A DNA stretch of 64,000 nucleotides from Persicaria tinctoria (lineage: Eukaryota; Streptophyta; Magnoliopsida; Caryophyllales; Polygonaceae). The DNA lies in contig JBANSL010000013.1 of NCBI GenBank assembly GCA_037127255.1, positions 26,383,688-26,447,687 of the forward strand, written 5' to 3'. The translations under genes and the position numbers were made by a program. Under the pieces are notes generated by a model, which was not told the DNA's origin, made no database searches, and saw nothing but the letters and a program-made list of their open reading frames with translations. Shown here one piece after another: positions 60,980 to 64,000 of this stretch; position 1 is the first letter of the stretch; every line of letters starts with the position of its first letter.

Positions 60980-61660
60980 CATAGCTATCAAGATATTCAC
61001 CTCATCTTCAGAAGAATCACTCTCATCAGCAGCTTGAGGTCCCTCATCACTTGCATTTCCAGCACCATTGACACTCACAAATGCATATGCTTACAAAGCA
61101 TTTCAACAATATGCAAAATTGATTCCTCACACACTCTAAAATGGTTTCATTTCTTACGATAATGATGAAATATAATAAAAAATAAAAAACATATTGTGGG
61201 CATCTACTAAGTAACTTCCTATTAAACATATTGCAAGTTTAAGCGATAATGAGAAATTTGGTGGGAATGGGAATTACCATGTACCTCACCTTCAGAGGAT
61301 CCAGCTCCTCTCTATTCTTGCTTGCCTAATTTGATTTCGATCTTCATCCGAAACCTCCTGTCACATCCCAAAAAAAAGGGACATTTTTTAGTGTTGAACA
61401 AAACTACAAACCTGGCATACTGCATACACAAAATAAACCACAGAAGCAATGCAACAGCAGGACTTCGCTTACTGATTGATGAATAAGTTCTCTGGCATCA
61501 CGTTGCGACCTCTTCACCTTACGTTCTCTCATCTTCTCCTTCTTCCCCTTGACATCCACCACTGTATCCGTGGGATTCTCATTGTCTTCCTTGTTACTTG
61601 AATTCTTCTTCTTCATTTTCTCCGGTTCATCCATGGCAGCAACACGAACTTCCCTTCTTC
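60980..61660 (-). CDS. Possible small spliced gene of unknown function
   Basis: On the minus strand, 61648-61475 gives a Lys/Glu-rich frame from MDEPEKMKKK or an upstream MGRREV, to RDARELIHQS before a GTAAGC donor. Two further coding-like stretches with plausible splice borders follow: 61356-61290 (EVSDEDRNQIRQARIERS) and 61073-61000 (VNGAGNASDEGPQAADES, acidic). I do not recognise the family. Frames between the exons were not proven to join. It may be a real nuclear protein gene, a captured fragment, or chance. The stretch 60343-60979 shows no supported gene. Confidence 0.3.
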
Positions 61661-61879
61661 CCATGGCAGCGACGTCTCGTCGAGTTAAAACATAACAAAA
61701 TAAACTTGGGCTGCTGGCCAAATTGAGAAAGTACAAAAGACAATACACTCATGAAAACACAAAGTAAACAAATCTGCAAGTGCAAAGACAAACAAACCTA
61801 CTAACGAAACATATTGAAATTTAATCTAAATACTTTGGATGTAGATAAACTGACAAAACGGAAATTTAATCAAAAGTTA

Positions 61880-63350
61880 ATCAAAATCTTACTATAGATT
61901 AGAGAGAGCGAGAGCTGTTGAGTATTGAAAAAGAGGAGAGCGACCTCCAACCTCCACAATGTTTAGAGAGAGCGACCAACCTCTTTCAGAGACGGAATTT
62001 GAAATCGAAAGAGAGATAGTATTTCAATCACATGTTTCAACTCCAAGTTTTGCCTTACTGAACAGAACCTAAAGCAACCAGTTACAATATTCCTGCAAGA
62101 TTGAGAGAGATAGCGAGTGATATTTTTTTCAAAGATTTAATATTTAATAAATACAGATATTTTATCATAGGATTACCATATAAAAAAAAATTATATCCAC
62201 TATAAACGTTTCAGAGCTTTTTTAAAGTAACCAAACATTAGCACAATATTTAAATTCAAACTTAAGCAACCATACAAAAAATCTTTTGTGTATCACGGTT
62301 TGAATGTTCATATAATTTCAACAGATATAAGGTCTGTTTAATTTAAGTATTTTGTTTGGTGTGCTTCTAACTTCTTCCATGGCTTTTTCCCATCAATCCT
62401 TTGTTGATTCTTCGCTTTGAATAAATCTGTATTGCAATTTGCAGCAGCTGAGTACAAGCAAAGGAATTTTGAGTTCACAAAATAAAGACAATAGATTGCA
62501 TACAAAGGCGATGGATTTAATAATTAACTTTCAGAGTTTGGACCAATGTGGAATTTTGAGCTTTTCAAAGGAAGCAACAGATGAACAAACTGGACAGGGC
62601 AAGAGAGAATAATGATTAGTATATTTATATTTATATTTACAGATAGACTCTGAATTCCAAGTAATGGAGTCCAAAATGAAGACTAAAAGGACCGGGGAAG
62701 AAAAACGTATCGTGATCGACAACGGAGGGAGTGACGAAAGGATCCACAGAGACGCCTTCGCCTGCAACAGAGAGACGCCTTCACCTGCGTCAGAGAAAAG
62801 AGGGAGGGAGGAAGATGGAATTTTGAAACCGAAGAAGAGATTGAAGATTCAATAACTTGATTCAACTTGAATTGAGCGCCTAGCGAGGGAGATTGGGGGT
62901 TAGGGTTTTGTTATATCTGCAAGTGAATGGGTGATTACTGATTTACGGGGCGAATTTAATAAACAGGGTAAATTGGAGAGGACGATGGAGCTAATAGATC
63001 TATGGAAGGTTTAGAGAGAGCGACCAACCTCTTTCAGCCCTTCATTAGAACCAGTGATTTTGAGAGATGAAGGTCAGGCTTCAAGAATAACAAAGATGAA
63101 AGAAAATCGATTTCAATTTCAGAGAGAGAAGTCGAAATTAATTCAGATAGACTGCGAGAGATGTGACTCAAACCTCCAAATATTGAGAGACCTCTAGAAA
63201 TCGCAGGTCCGGAGGCTTCAAAGAATCATCACAGGGATAGAATCTTCAACTACGGAGGAGATTGAGAGAGCAAAAGCAATAAATCATCCGACAAGGAGCA
63301 AAGCAGATGAGGATGATGGAGAGGAATATGAGATTTATTAAATAATTCCA
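61880..63350. repeat. GAGAGA-rich region with a ~1-kb-spaced duplication
   Basis: The phrase GTTTAGAGAGAGCGACCAAC continuing to CTCTTTCAG occurs at about 61960 and 63010, and related GAGAGA and CTCCAA blocks recur around 61900-62000 and 63100-63190. A frame at 62664-62855 (plus) is charged and short and I do not call it a gene. No function is seen. Confidence 0.4.
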
Positions 63351-63543
63351 CTAAATTCAATCGGGATTTCAGAAAGAGTGAAACGGCTGGTGCACTAAAT
63401 GCCTCAACTTTTGAGTGACCATGATGACCTAAATTGTGAACATTATCAATTTTCTAAAATTATGATCGGATAACCGATTTTGTATAATCGGATAGTAATT
63501 TATTAGGTACGCATTGATGAGTCTTGCACACAACTTTTCTTGT

Positions 63544-63560
63544 TATATATATATATATAT
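63544..63560. repeat. (TA)n microsatellite
   Basis: Eight to nine TA units, followed by an AGATA/TATCT-rich patch. Confidence 0.9.
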
Positions 63561-63820
63561 TATAGATAGATATCTATATCTATTATTAGATTCTATCAAC
63601 AACCGATCCTATATTTCTATCAACTACAACCATAAGATATTATAAATATTGATTAACTACAACCAAAATTTCAAATAATGATTTTCACCAAAAAATTCAA
63701 ATAATGATTATTTTCTAAAATAAAACATTGTAAATTTTTATTAACTACCACCATATTTTTTATTAAATAGAATTAGATAACTACTTATAAATATTTTATT
63801 TATAGTCTATTTTTTTATAT

Positions 63821-63856
63821 AAACCCTAAACCTAAACCCTAACCCTAAACCCTAAA
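63821..63856. repeat. Short interstitial telomere-like repeat
   Basis: Five units of the plant telomere type AAACCCT, some one base short (AAACCT, AACCCT). The run is only 36 bp and is followed by non-telomeric sequence, so this is an interstitial tract and not a chromosome end. Confidence 0.85.
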
Positions 63857-63889
63857 GAATTATTTGGGTGATTGGATCCTCATTCCTCA

Positions 63890-64000
63890 ATAAACAACGG
63901 ATCGGGGATACCTAACGGGGCCGGGGATCCCCGTCGGGGACGGGTACGGGGCGGGGAATGGGGTGGGACCTATATCCCCGCCCCGTCCCCGCGCGGGGAC
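63890..64000. repeat. GC-rich low-complexity GGGGA/TCCCC tract
   Basis: Dense alternation of CGGGGA and TCCCCG motifs (for example GGGGATCCCCG at 63924) runs off the window edge. It may be the terminus of a dispersed repeat. Confidence 0.7.

Noticed and set aside
62664..62855. Charged 63-aa plus frame
   Set aside because: Short, no homologue recognised, lies in GA-rich repeat-like DNA.
63821..63856. Chromosome end
   Set aside because: Only five imperfect units, followed by non-telomeric sequence.

Overview
The window is nuclear DNA of a flowering plant, most likely a eudicot; I cannot narrow it further. The evidence is spliced genes with GT-AG introns, a PLS-class PPR gene, a type-B response-regulator-like gene, a full plant FURRY-type gene, and plant transposon families (Stowaway and Harbinger-type MITEs, L1 LINEs, Helitrons, hAT, MULE, copia, an Au-like SINE). 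Short AAACCCT repeats near the right edge fit the same reading.

Layout. 1-3.3 kb: nested MITEs, then a type-B response-regulator-like gene on the plus strand whose first exon is not visible. 3.5-5.6 kb: a scrambled pseudogene made of pieces of the FURRY gene that lies 16-25 kb downstream, framed by a ~0.2 kb repeat. 5.8-7.6 kb: an intronless PPR gene (minus). 8-16.4 kb: transposon debris, comprising a non-autonomous hAT element with an exact 8-bp target duplication, a copia fragment, and a MULE transposase remnant split by a Helitron. 16.4-20.8 kb: a decayed RNase H-bearing LINE (plus) containing a Stowaway MITE. 21.1-36.0 kb: a complete 17-exon FURRY-type gene (minus). My exon model gives 2145 aa with every splice phase consistent; its introns carry two SINE-like elements, two MITEs and a tandem duplication that copied part of an exon. 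36.8-44.3 kb: a nearly intact L1 LINE with two ORFs that overlap by ATGA and a single frameshift in ORF2; it probably sits in the 5' UTR intron of the FURRY gene. 45.6-49.7 kb: a composite element holding a Helitron, which holds a Stowaway-type MITE. 49.9-53.1 kb: a decayed LINE (minus). 53.7-58.8 kb: a hAT transposase pseudogene (minus) split by a 2.9-kb solo LTR with a perfect 5-bp target duplication. 59-64 kb: microsatellites, a Helitron 3' terminus, a perfect 36-bp-arm palindrome, an unidentified possible gene, telomere-like repeats and GC-rich low-complexity sequence.

Host genes with good support are three: the response-regulator-like gene, the PPR gene and the FURRY gene. They share no obvious pathway; the first is a nuclear transcription-factor relative, PPR proteins act on organelle RNA, and FURRY proteins are large cell-morphogenesis scaffolds. 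The most informative signals are structural: transposon nesting with readable target duplications, and a local FURRY pseudogene that preserves an older version of an intron. I found no convincing undescribed biochemical system.
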